64,000 nucleotides of DNA from Amarobacillus sp046328225 (GTDB lineage Bacteria; Chloroflexota; Dehalococcoidia; Tepidiformales; Tepidiformaceae): assembly GCA_046328225.1 (NCBI GenBank), contig JAXLWZ010000002.1, positions 196,377 through 260,376 of the forward strand, written 5' to 3'. The notes under the pieces were generated by a model. That model ran no database searches. It was not told the DNA's origin and saw nothing but the letters and a program-made list of their open reading frames with translations. Shown one piece after another: positions 1 through 7,660 of this stretch. Each line of letters begins with the position of its first letter. The first letter of the stretch is position 1. The translations under genes were made by a program, and so were the position numbers.

Positions 1-585
1 TCGTCGTTCGAAGGCAGCAGCGGCGACCGCAAAGGCTCGGCTACGGTCACCCTCCGCGTGCCCGTCGACCGCTACCAGGAGAGCCTCGCCTCGCTGCGCA
101 CCATCGATGGCGCGACCGTGAAGGAAGAGGGCACGAAGTCCAACGAGGTCACCGAGCAGTACACCGACCTCCAGAGCCGCCTTCGCAACCTCCAGAGCAC
201 CGAGGCGCAGTACCTCGAGCTCCTCAAGCAGGCCCGCACCATCCAGGAAATCCTCACCGTCAACGACCGCGTGAACAGCGTGCGCTCGCAGATCGAGCAG
301 ATCCAGGGCCGCCTGAAGGTGCTCGATGCCGCCACCGAGCTGGCCACGATCGATGTCTCGCTCGCGCCGCTCACGGTCGCGAAGGGCGGGAACGAAGGCC
401 CCCGCAGCTTCGGCGGCAGCTTCGCCGACGCCTGGGAAACCTCGCTCGATATCGCCCGCAACGTCGCCAACGCCGGTGCCGTCGTGGCCGTGGCCGCCAT
501 CTGGCTGACGATCCCGCTGGTGCTCGTGGCCCTCGGCTCGCGGCGCATGGCCCGCCGCACGCGTCCCACCACGCCCGCCGCCTGA
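1..585 (+). CDS. DUF4349 domain-containing membrane protein (5' end missing)
   Basis: The reading frame is open from the first base, so the start lies outside the window; 194 residues are visible. The visible part is the end of a DUF4349-type domain: a small beta region with RVPVDRY, a long charged helical segment (about residues 45-105, DLQSRLRNLQSTEAQ) that looks like an antiparallel coiled coil, then a return strand. One membrane helix near the C-terminus is followed by a basic tail. DUF4349 proteins are usually exported, membrane-anchored and of unknown function. A strong terminator follows. Family assignment is by recognition of the coiled-coil pattern. Confidence 0.75.
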   Translation, partial: SSFEGSSGDRKGSATVTLRVPVDRYQESLASLRTIDGATVKEEGTKSNEVTEQYTDLQSRLRNLQSTEAQYLELLKQARTIQEILTVNDRVNSVRSQIEQIQGRLKVLDAATELATIDVSLAPLTVAKGGNEGPRSFGGSFADAWETSLDIARNVANAGAVVAVAAIWLTIPLVLVALGSRRMARRTRPTTPAA

Positions 586-608
586 CCGGCATCGCATCGC
601 GCGCTCAC

Positions 609-642
609 ACGGGCCGTCTCCGCAAGGGGACGGCCCGTTTTC
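609..642 (+). terminator. Intrinsic terminator after the DUF4349 gene
   Basis: A perfect 10-bp stem, ACGGGCCGTC pairing with GACGGCCCGT (609-618 with 629-638), is followed by a T-rich stretch. It lies 24 bases after the stop codon and separates this gene from the sigma factor. Confidence 0.85.
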
Positions 643-662
643 GTCCATTGTGATACCTGCGA

Positions 663-691
663 TTCAGCCGCCACGCGCCCGGGGCGATAAT
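663..691 (+). promoter_or_regulatory. Possible promoter of the sigma/anti-sigma pair
   Basis: GATAAT (686-691) is a good -10 box; a weak TTCAGC lies 17 bases upstream (663-668). The start point would fall at about 698-700, next to the ATG at 701, which suggests a leaderless transcript. The -35 match is only 3 of 6. Confidence 0.4.
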
Positions 692-700
692 CGATGGGCC

Positions 701-1396
701 ATGAAGGTTCGCTCGCAGCGCGCACAAGCCCGTACGATGGATTCGATGTCCGGGATCCCCGCCACCGGCAGCCCCGGCGAAGCGCGTGCCGCTGGCTGGC
801 CCGGCCCCGAACCGGAGTGGCGTATGCCCGAAGCCCCGGAACCCTCGGCCTTCCAGCGCTTCCGCGACGGCGAGCCCGCTGCCTTCGCCGGGGTCGTCGC
901 GGCCTACGCCGGTCCCGCCTACTCCCTCGCCATCGCCGTCCTCGGCGACCGCGGTCTCGCCGAAAAGGCCACCGAGGACGCCTTCGTCCGCGCCGCCTCC
1001 GACGCCCTCGCCTTCGACCCGCGAACCGATGTCGAGGCCGTCTGGATTCTCCGGCAGGTGCGCGACGCCGCCGTGGCCGCGCTTCGCACCCAGAGCCGCT
1101 ACCGTGGCTCCCGCGAACCCATGACCGCCGTAGCCGCCGCCGCCCTGCTCGATGACGAAGTCTGGAACGCGGTGATGCGCGGCGCGACGCCCCTCATGGT
1201 GCGGGGCGCCCTCGAAGCGCTCACCGAGGCCCAGCGCGAGACCCTCACCCTGGCCTATTGGAAGGGGCTGCGGCCCGCCGAAATCGCCAGCCTCCGCGGC
1301 GTCCCCGAGGAGATCGTCCGCGAGAACCTCCGGGCCGCGCTCGCTCGCGTGCGCGAAGGGCTGTCGCGCGCTGCATCCGGGGCCGCCACCCCGTGA
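701..1396 (+). CDS. ECF-type RNA polymerase sigma factor
   Basis: About 231 residues. Sigma region 2 is recognisable around residues 49-130 (FQRFRDGEPAAFAGVVAAYA through the AEKATEDAFVRA helix), followed by a region 4 helix-turn-helix around 170-225 (LTEAQRETLTLAYWKGLRPAEIASLRGV). The first 45 or so residues are Pro/Gly-rich and not part of the fold. The ATG at 701 fits the -10 box; 737, 746 and 824 are in-frame alternatives and a GTG at 650 extends the frame upstream. The last four bases overlap the next gene, an anti-sigma factor, so the two are translationally coupled and probably act as a pair at the membrane. Confidence 0.82.
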   Translation: MKVRSQRAQARTMDSMSGIPATGSPGEARAAGWPGPEPEWRMPEAPEPSAFQRFRDGEPAAFAGVVAAYAGPAYSLAIAVLGDRGLAEKATEDAFVRAASDALAFDPRTDVEAVWILRQVRDAAVAALRTQSRYRGSREPMTAVAAAALLDDEVWNAVMRGATPLMVRGALEALTEAQRETLTLAYWKGLRPAEIASLRGVPEEIVRENLRAALARVREGLSRAASGAATP

Positions 1397-3792
1397 CTCC
1401 CACCGCCGGCCGCGATCACCTCCCCGACCTCGCGCTGGGCCTCCTCGAACCGCTCGAGGCCGACGCCCTCCTCGAGGCGACGGTCGCGAACCAGGCGTGG
1501 CGCGCGGAAGCGGGGCTCTATGCCCAGGCCGTCGAGGCGCTCGTCCTCAGCGCGCCGCCGATTCCCATCCCCGTCGAAGCCCTGGAGCGCATTACTGCCG
1601 GGGTCGCCGCGCGGCTGCCCGCCGGCAGCTTCGCCCCATCGGAGGCGCGGGCACGCCAGCCGAGGCTCTTCCGCCGGGGCCACCAGCGCCGCGAGGACGA
1701 GAGCGTCGTCCACCTCCCGGAGCCCATCCCGGTCGAGCGCGCGCCCCTGCCGAGCCGCGAAGTCGCGCCTGAGCTGCTCGCGCCGCTCGCGGGCACGCCG
1801 GAAGCCCCGGCCGGGCAGCTCCCGCTCGTGCCGGTCGAACCGCCAGCCGCGGAATCGAACGCCCCGGACGCGCTCGAAACGGAAGCGTCCACCGCGAGCC
1901 CGAGCACGCCGCCGGTGGTGCCCGCGCAACCGCCATCGCGCCGCCGCCTGTTCGGACGCCGCGGCCGCCAGGAGCGCGAAGCACGCCAGCCCCAGGCCGC
2001 GCCGCTCGACGACGAGCCCGGCGAGATCTACGACTTTGCCCCCGTTTCGCCGCTGCCCCCGGCGGAGAGCGAGGACGCGATCAGCGCCGGTCCCCTCGCC
2101 GAAGTCGCCGGCGTCCCGCTCGCGCCCGAGCCCGCCGAGCCCGAAGCCTGGTCCCCGGAGGACACGGTCGCGCTCGCGCCGGCGCCGGAAGCCGAGGAAC
2201 CGGCCGCACCCGTCGGGGTCGAACCAGAGGCGGAGGAACCGGCCGCACCCGTCAAGGTCGAGCCCGAAGCGGCGGAACGCGTCGCGCTCGCCCCGGAATC
2301 GGAGCCCGAAGCCCCGGTCGTGCTGGTGGAGGCCGAACCGGAGCCGGAAGCCGCGGTCGCACCGGTCGAGCTCGAGCCCGAACCGGAGGAACCGGTCGCG
2401 CTCGTTGAGGCCGAACCTGCGTTGGAACCTGAACCAGCGCCGGAACCCCAATCGGACGTTGCCGCAATGGCGGAGCCCGAGGCGCCTCGCCGCCGCCGCT
2501 TCCTCTTCTGGCGGCGAACCGCGCCCGCCCCCGAGCCCGGGGAAGCGGCCCCCGCCGCGATCGCTCCCGAGCCGGAACCGGAACCGCCGGCCGAGTTTGT
2601 TGAGGTCGAACCCGAACCGGAAGCGCCCACCGCGCTCGTGGAAGAGCCGGAGCCAGAGCCGGAACCGGAACCGGAAGCGCCGGCCGCACCGGTCGACGTC
2701 GAACCAGAGCCGGAACCGGAAGCACCGGCCGCACCGGTCGAAGTCGAACCCGAATCCGAGCCGGAGCCGGAAGCGCTGACCGCGCCTGTGGAAGTCGAAC
2801 CCGAACCGGAACCAGAAGAGCCCGCCGCCCTCGTGGTCGAAGCCGAGCCCGAACCGGAAGTCGCGCTCGAACCCGAGCTGGAGCCCGAGCCCGAGCGGCC
2901 GCGCCGCCGCTTCCTCTTCTGGCGGCGGAAATCACCCGCCGCGGATACGGCCCTCATCGAGCCGGAGCCTGAACTGGAGTTCGAGACCGAGGCCCCTGCA
3001 CCGGAAGCGGAGTCCCCGGCTGCCCTCGTGCCCGCTGAAGCCGCACCGGAAGTGCCGGAGGCCCTCGCTCCGGAGGTTGAGCCCGCCCTCGTACCCGAGC
3101 CGGAGCCCGAGCCTGAACCCGAACCCGTGGCTCCCGTCGCCCTCGCCCCCGAGCCGGAACCCGAACCCGGGCCCGAAGCCCCCCGCCGCCGCCGCTTCTT
3201 CCGCCGCGCGCCAAAGCCCCCATCACCCAAGGACGTCGACATCGACGAAGACGACGACTTCGCCGACCTCACCGACGAGGAACTCGCCCTCTACGACGAC
3301 GAAGGCAACCCGATCAACCGCGGTGGCCGCAGCTGGGGCGGCGCCGCGCTGCTCTTCGCCTTCCTCACGCTCGTCCTCGGCGGCGCCGCCGCGGTCTTCG
3401 GCTATGGCTGGCGCGAAGCCCAGCTCGATGCCAACGAAGCGCGCACCCTCCTCACCACCCGCGCCGGCATCATCACCATGGAGGGCGAACGCGTCCGCGG
3501 CACCGTCTACCTGGAGGCGTCGGGCCGGGGCGGGCTGGGCACCTTCGAAGGCCTCACGGCCGGCGGCCAGGGGACCATCTACAAGCTCTGGGCGGATACG
3601 CCCGATGGCCCCCGTCTGCTCCGCGTCTTCCGCCCGCGCGAACTCCCCGCCTACATCGAGATTCGCTCCATCCCACCGGTCTATTCGCGCCTCTTCCTGA
3701 CGCTCGAACCGGATGTCAGCCCCGCCGAAAACGTGCCGGGCGGGCCCGAGATCGCCACGGGCGCGGCCCCCGAGCAACTCCACCGCAAGTGA
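1393..3792 (+). CDS. Giant RskA-like anti-sigma factor with Pro/Glu-rich repeats
   Basis: 799 residues from a GTG that overlaps the sigma stop (GTGA). The N-terminal part (about 1-110; HLPDLALGLLEPLEADALLE) resembles the sigma-binding domain of RskA-type anti-sigma factors. Residues about 110-620 are low-complexity EPEPE/APV repeats interrupted by four basic clusters: RRRLFGRRGR (nt 1939), RRRRFLFWRR (nt 2488), RRRFLFWRR (nt 2900) and RRRRFFRR (nt 3184). A membrane helix follows at about 650-672, then an extracytoplasmic RskA C-terminal domain (KLWADTPDGPRLLRVF). Most anti-sigma factors are 200-300 residues, so the cytoplasmic linker is greatly expanded. Function inferred from domains and from the overlapping sigma gene. 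Confidence 0.8.
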   Translation: MTPTAGRDHLPDLALGLLEPLEADALLEATVANQAWRAEAGLYAQAVEALVLSAPPIPIPVEALERITAGVAARLPAGSFAPSEARARQPRLFRRGHQRREDESVVHLPEPIPVERAPLPSREVAPELLAPLAGTPEAPAGQLPLVPVEPPAAESNAPDALETEASTASPSTPPVVPAQPPSRRRLFGRRGRQEREARQPQAAPLDDEPGEIYDFAPVSPLPPAESEDAISAGPLAEVAGVPLAPEPAEPEAWSPEDTVALAPAPEAEEPAAPVGVEPEAEEPAAPVKVEPEAAERVALAPESEPEAPVVLVEAEPEPEAAVAPVELEPEPEEPVALVEAEPALEPEPAPEPQSDVAAMAEPEAPRRRRFLFWRRTAPAPEPGEAAPAAIAPEPEPEPPAEFVEVEPEPEAPTALVEEPEPEPEPEPEAPAAPVDVEPEPEPEAPAAPVEVEPESEPEPEALTAPVEVEPEPEPEEPAALVVEAEPEPEVALEPELEPEPERPRRRFLFWRRKSPAADTALIEPEPELEFETEAPAPEAESPAALVPAEAAPEVPEALAPEVEPALVPEPEPEPEPEPVAPVALAPEPEPEPGPEAPRRRRFFRRAPKPPSPKDVDIDEDDDFADLTDEELALYDDEGNPINRGGRSWGGAALLFAFLTLVLGGAAAVFGYGWREAQLDANEARTLLTTRAGIITMEGERVRGTVYLEASGRGGLGTFEGLTAGGQGTIYKLWADTPDGPRLLRVFRPRELPAYIEIRSIPPVYSRLFLTLEPDVSPAENVPGGPEIATGAAPEQLHRK

Positions 3793-3866
3793 TCGTCCCA
3801 TCCCGGCGGTTTGACGTTCCCGTTGCCGGGCGTACCATCCCCCTCTGGGACAGGAGCCGTGCCCGA

Positions 3867-4052
3867 ATGGTGAGCAGCGTGCGCACCCTCAACTATGTGT
3901 TCTCCGTCACCTCGATTGTCCTGGGCATCGCCCTCGTTCTCTTCATGCTCAGCCAGCGGAGCGACCTCAATATCGGCACGGCGATTGGCATCGTGCTCAT
4001 CCTCAACGGAGCCGTGCGCATCTGGTTCGCACAGGACGACGACGAATCGTGA
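3867..4052 (+). CDS. Small two-helix membrane protein
   Basis: 61 residues from ATG 3867, chosen because CAGGAG lies 10 bases upstream; the frame extends to 3789 but without a binding site. Two hydrophobic helices (YVFSVTSIVLGIALVLFML and GTAIGIVLILNGAVRIWF) are separated by a short polar loop, ending in an acidic tail. No family recognised. It sits between the anti-sigma factor and uspA. Confidence 0.65.
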   Translation: MVSSVRTLNYVFSVTSIVLGIALVLFMLSQRSDLNIGTAIGIVLILNGAVRIWFAQDDDES

Positions 4053-4110
4053 ACTCACCCCGTATCCCGGCTACCCCTGATTCCACACGGACCCCGCGGC
4101 GCGGCTGACG

Positions 4111-4584
4111 ATGGCTTCCCAGCACACCATCCTCGTGCCCGTCACCCACAATCCCGCTTCCATCGAGGCGGTCACCGTCGCCTGCCAGCTGGCGAAGCAG
4201 CGCAAGAGCAAAGTCCTCGCCGTGCACGTCATCGAAGTGCTGCGCTCGCTCCCCCTGAACGCCGAGATGGAAGTCGAAGCGCGCCGCGGCGAGCAGCTCC
4301 TGCGCAAGGCCGAGGAAGCCGCCACGCACGCCGGCCTCCACATCTCCGGCCAGCTCGTCCAGGCCCGCGAGGCCGGCCAGGCGATCGTCGATGAAGCCCG
4401 CGACCAGAAGGTCGACGTCCTCGTCATGGGCATCGGGTACAAGCGGCTCATCGGCGCCTTCCAGGTCGGGCGCACGGTCGATTTCGTGCTCAAGAACGCG
4501 TCCTGCCAGGTCTGGGTCGTCCGCCAGGCGGTCTCGGCGATCAATCACACGCACGGCGAAGGGCATGGCCATGGCCACGGCTGA
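4111..4584 (+). CDS. Universal stress protein (UspA family) with His-rich tail
   Basis: 157 residues with the UspA fold: an N-terminal strand (HTILVPVTHNP), a helix and HVIEVL, then the nucleotide-binding region VLVMGIGYKRLIGAFQVGRT and the last strand CQVWVVR. The usual G-2x-G-9x-G(S/T) loop is only partly kept, so ATP binding is uncertain. The C-terminus ends HGEGHGHGHG, a possible metal-binding tail not typical of the family. Two TrkA-type genes follow closely; Usp domains often accompany ion transport regulators, so a link to potassium control is a reasonable inference. Confidence 0.85.
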   Translation: MASQHTILVPVTHNPASIEAVTVACQLAKQRKSKVLAVHVIEVLRSLPLNAEMEVEARRGEQLLRKAEEAATHAGLHISGQLVQAREAGQAIVDEARDQKVDVLVMGIGYKRLIGAFQVGRTVDFVLKNASCQVWVVRQAVSAINHTHGEGHGHGHG

Positions 4585-4611
4585 TCGCCTCGCAAAGGGA
4601 GAGCTCCCCCG

Positions 4612-5031
4612 ATGAACGTCATCATCATGGGCTGCGGCCGCCTCGGCGCGCGGATCGCCATGCTCCTCGATGAGCAGGGCCACAGCATCACCGTGCTCGA
4701 TACCAACGCCAGCGCCTTCCGGCGCCTCCCCGAAGGCTTTCGCGGCCGCGTGACGGTGGGCAACGGCATGGATGGCCCCGCCCTCGAAAAGGCCGGCATC
4801 CAGGGCTGCGATGCCTTCTTCGCCGTCACCCAGGGCGATAACCGCAACTACTTCGCCAGCCAGCTCGCGAAGGAGGTCTACGGCGTGAAGCGCGTCCTCT
4901 GCCGCATCTACGACCCCGTGCGCGAAGGTATCTTCCGCGAACTCGGCCTCGAAACCTTCAGCCCCACCAGCCTCGGCGCCGGCATCATGGTCGACATGCT
5001 GCTCAAAGGCCCCACCCCGAAGGGAAGCTAA
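4612..5031 (+). CDS. TrkA-N (RCK) domain potassium-uptake regulatory protein, short
   Basis: 139 residues, essentially one RCK_N Rossmann domain: dinucleotide-binding GCGRLG at residues 8-13, acidic VLDTNA after strand 2, and NGMDG. The C-terminal RCK_C (TrkA-C) domain of full TrkA is absent. The next gene begins two bases after the stop and encodes an RCK_N+RCK_C protein, so the two probably form a mixed regulatory ring on a Trk/Ktr channel. No TrkH/KtrB membrane subunit is in the window. Confidence 0.85.
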   Translation: MNVIIMGCGRLGARIAMLLDEQGHSITVLDTNASAFRRLPEGFRGRVTVGNGMDGPALEKAGIQGCDAFFAVTQGDNRNYFASQLAKEVYGVKRVLCRIYDPVREGIFRELGLETFSPTSLGAGIMVDMLLKGPTPKGS

Positions 5032-5033
5032 CC

Positions 5034-5708
5034 ATGTACGTGCTCATCGCCGGCGGCGGCAAGGTCGGCTTCTACCTCGCCCAGGAACTCCTCCAGTCCA
5101 ACCACGAAGTCCTCATCCTCGAACAGGACGCGAACCGCGTCGCCGCCATCATCGAAGAGCTCGGCGAGAACGCCATGCACGGCGACGGCTGCGAAGCCAC
5201 CACCCTCGATGCCGCCGGCGTCGCCCGCGCCGACCTCGTCGCGGCCGTGACGGGTGACGACGAGGACAACCTGGTCGTCTGCGAAATCGCCCGCCAGCGC
5301 GGCGTGCCCCGCACCATCGCACGCATCAACAACCCCAAGAACGAGCTCCTCTTCAAGCGCCGCGGCATCGAAACCACCATCTCCGCCACGCAGGCCGTGC
5401 TCGCGCAGATCGAACAGGAACTCCCCACCGGCGAGATGATTCCCCTGCTCCAGATGCACAGCGGCCTCGAGCTGGTCGAAATCAAGCTGCCCGAGACCTC
5501 GCCCGTGAGCGGCCGCTCCATCCGCGAAGTGCTCCTCCCGCCCGAGTCCCTCATCTCGCTCGTGGTCGACCCCGGCGGCGTGCCGCGCATCCCCAGCGGC
5601 GATACCCGCCTGAACCCCGGCGATGCCCTCGTCGTCGTCACCCGGCGCGAAAGCTCGCCCATGCTCCGGGCGGCGCTCATCGGCTCCACCCACGGCCTCG
5701 ATACCTAG
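5034..5708 (+). CDS. trkA: TrkA family potassium uptake protein (RCK_N + RCK_C)
   Basis: 224 residues. The RCK_N domain (1-130) has GGGKVGFYLA for NAD binding and the acidic ILEQDA at the end of strand 2, followed by GDGCE. The RCK_C domain (about 140-218) shows LVEIKLPETSPVSGRSIREV and the final NPGDALVVVTRR typical of TrkA-C. It binds NAD(H)/nucleotides and gates a K+ transporter at the inner membrane. It is coupled to the preceding short RCK gene (2-base gap) and followed within 10 bases by pheA. Confidence 0.88.
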   Translation: MYVLIAGGGKVGFYLAQELLQSNHEVLILEQDANRVAAIIEELGENAMHGDGCEATTLDAAGVARADLVAAVTGDDEDNLVVCEIARQRGVPRTIARINNPKNELLFKRRGIETTISATQAVLAQIEQELPTGEMIPLLQMHSGLELVEIKLPETSPVSGRSIREVLLPPESLISLVVDPGGVPRIPSGDTRLNPGDALVVVTRRESSPMLRAALIGSTHGLDT

Positions 5709-5718
5709 GGCCGCCGCC

Positions 5719-6552
5719 GTGAAGGTCGCCTACCTCGGCCCCGCGGGCACGAACGGCGAGCAGGCCGCGCGACTCTTCGCGCCCGCCGCCGAACATCTCC
5801 CCTGCCCCTCCCACGCCGAGGTCGCGCGCGCCGTCGATTCCGGGGCCGCGGATGCCGGGGTCGTGGCCATCGAAAACGCCCTCAACGGCTCCGTCGCCGA
5901 GACGCTCGACATCCTCATCCACGAAACCGACCTCCGCATCCAGCGCGAGCTCGTCCTCCCCATCGTCCACGACCTGGCCGTGAAGCCGGGCACCGAGCCA
6001 TCCGCCATCGCCGTGATCTATTCGCACAGCGCCGCCTTCGGCCAGTGCCGCAAGTTCCTGGCCGAACACTACCCGCGCGTCACCATCGAGCCCGCGCTCT
6101 CCACGGCCGGGGCCGTCGAGCTGGCGATGGCCCGGAGCGGCGACGCGGCCGCGATCGCCACCTCGCGCGCGGCCGAACTCTACGGCGCCGAGGTCATCGC
6201 CCACGACATCGGCGATGCCGCCCACAACGTCACCCGCTTCGTCCTCCTTTCCCGCGGTAAGCAGCCCGCCACCGGCCTGGACCGCACGTCCATCGCCTTC
6301 TGGTTCGCCGATGACCGCGCCGGGTCGCTCGCGGGCGTGCTCGACGAATTCGCGAAGCGCCACATCAACTGCACCAAGATCGAGAGCCGCCCCACGCGCG
6401 CGGCCTTCGGCGAATACGTCTTCCTGGTCGATTTCGATGCCCACGAAGACGACGCCTCGGGCCGCGACGTGCTCGCCGCCATCGCCCCCCTCTGTTCCGA
6501 TGTGAAGGTCTTCGGCAGCTACCCGCGCTGGCAATCCCAGGCGAAGGGCTAA
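5719..6552 (+). CDS. pheA: Prephenate dehydratase
   Basis: 277 residues from GTG 5719, where the family N-terminus KVAYLGPAGTNGEQAA begins. The catalytic domain (1-185) contains VVAIENALNGSV and the signature NVTRFVLLSR with the essential Thr-Arg-Phe. An ACT domain follows (about 195-272), with ESRPTRAAFGEYVFLVDF, where phenylalanine would bind for feedback inhibition. It converts prephenate to phenylpyruvate in phenylalanine synthesis. There is no chorismate mutase domain. It lies 10 bases after trkA, so co-transcription is likely although the functions are unrelated. Confidence 0.92.
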   Translation: MKVAYLGPAGTNGEQAARLFAPAAEHLPCPSHAEVARAVDSGAADAGVVAIENALNGSVAETLDILIHETDLRIQRELVLPIVHDLAVKPGTEPSAIAVIYSHSAAFGQCRKFLAEHYPRVTIEPALSTAGAVELAMARSGDAAAIATSRAAELYGAEVIAHDIGDAAHNVTRFVLLSRGKQPATGLDRTSIAFWFADDRAGSLAGVLDEFAKRHINCTKIESRPTRAAFGEYVFLVDFDAHEDDASGRDVLAAIAPLCSDVKVFGSYPRWQSQAKG

Positions 6553-6597
6553 CCGGCCCCCCTTGCGGCGCCGCGCGCGACGCGCCACGATCGTCGC

Positions 6598-6909
6598 ATG
6601 CAGCAAGAGATCTATCGCGAAATCGCGGGCGCCATCGAACGGGGCGAACCCGTCGTCCTCGCCACCGTCGCCCGCACCCGCGGCTCCACCCCCCGCAAGA
6701 CCGGTGCCAAGATGGTCGTCCGCAACGATGGCACCTTCTTCGGCACCATCGGCGGCGGCTGTGGCGAAGCCGAGGTCTGGCAGGAGGCGATGGTCACCCT
6801 CGAGGACGGCAAGGCCCGCATCGTCACCGTGAACCTGACCGAACCCACGGACGGCGAGGACAAGATCTGCGGCGGCATCATGGACGTCTTCGTCGAGCGC
6901 ATCGGGTAA
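6598..6909 (+). CDS. XdhC/CoxI-like protein, N-terminal domain only
   Basis: 103 residues matching the XdhC_CoxI N-terminal domain: ERGEPVVLATVARTRGSTPRKTGAKM and GTIGGGCGEAEV. XdhC proteins load sulfurated molybdenum cofactor into xanthine dehydrogenase-type enzymes, but the Rossmann-like C-terminal domain of full XdhC is missing. Stand-alone versions of this domain exist; no molybdenum hydroxylase gene is in the window. The ATG follows a short stretch without an obvious binding site. Confidence 0.8.
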   Translation: MQQEIYREIAGAIERGEPVVLATVARTRGSTPRKTGAKMVVRNDGTFFGTIGGGCGEAEVWQEAMVTLEDGKARIVTVNLTEPTDGEDKICGGIMDVFVERIG

Positions 6910-6994
6910 AGGCCGCCGCCCCTCGCACACCCTCGCAATGGCTCCCCCGCCGCGTTGGCCCGGCTTCGATACCCCGCGTGGCCATGCTGGATCC

Positions 6995-7657
6995 ATGCCT
7001 CGCCGCGCATCGCTCGAACCGTCGGCGGCCGCGTTCCTGCCTCCCCGCCGCGACCTCGCCAGCCTCCGTGAAGCCAGCCTCCACTGCGAAGGCTGCCCGC
7101 TCTGGGCACGCGCCACCCAGACCGTCTTCGGCGAAGGCAATCCCCACGCCCGCATGATGCTCGTCGGCGAACAGCCCGGCGACGCCGAGGACCGCCTCGG
7201 GCACCCGTTCGTCGGACCCGCCGGCCACCTCCTCGACCGCTGCCTCGAGGACGCCGGCATCGACCGCGACCTGGTGTACGTGACGAACGCCGTGAAGCAC
7301 TTCAAATGGGAGCCGCGGGGCAAACGCCGCATCCACACCCGGCCGAGCACCCGCGAAGTCCGTGCCTGCCGCCCCTGGCTCGATGCCGAGCTCGCCGAGA
7401 TCGAACCCGCCGTCATCGTCGCGATGGGGGCGACGGCGGCACAGGCCATCCTCGGGCGCACCTTCCGGCTCACGGAGCACCGGGGCGAGGTCATCCTCGA
7501 CCCCGCCGGACGCAGCGTCGTGGCCACGCTCCACCCCTCGGCCATCCTCCGCATGGACGACGACGCCCGCCGCACGGCCGAACGCGCCGCCTTCACCGAC
7601 GACCTCCGGCATGCGGCCTCGCTCGCCCTCGCCCGCGCCGTGTCCGCGCTCCGCTAG
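6995..7657 (+). CDS. udgX: UdgX-type uracil-DNA glycosylase
   Basis: About 220 residues from ATG 6995 (an in-frame ATG at 6938 would add 19 residues of no recognisable fold). It has motif GEQPGDAEDRLGHPFVGPAG, the insertion loop GKRRIHTRPST that defines UdgX, and the C-terminal ATLHPSAILR motif. The first part (HCEGCPLWARAT) carries cysteines expected to ligate a [4Fe-4S] cluster. In the characterised UdgX the histidine of KRRIH (here about His114) becomes covalently bound to the abasic sugar after uracil removal. It converges on ileS; the stop codons are three bases apart. Confidence 0.88.
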   Translation: MPRRASLEPSAAAFLPPRRDLASLREASLHCEGCPLWARATQTVFGEGNPHARMMLVGEQPGDAEDRLGHPFVGPAGHLLDRCLEDAGIDRDLVYVTNAVKHFKWEPRGKRRIHTRPSTREVRACRPWLDAELAEIEPAVIVAMGATAAQAILGRTFRLTEHRGEVILDPAGRSVVATLHPSAILRMDDDARRTAERAAFTDDLRHAASLALARAVSALR

Positions 7658-7660
7658 GCG

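Noticed and set aside
2028..3272. Long Ser/Gly-rich minus-strand frame opposite the anti-sigma factor
   Set aside because: It is the antisense shadow of the Glu/Pro repeats; the plus-strand frame has recognisable end domains and a coupled start.
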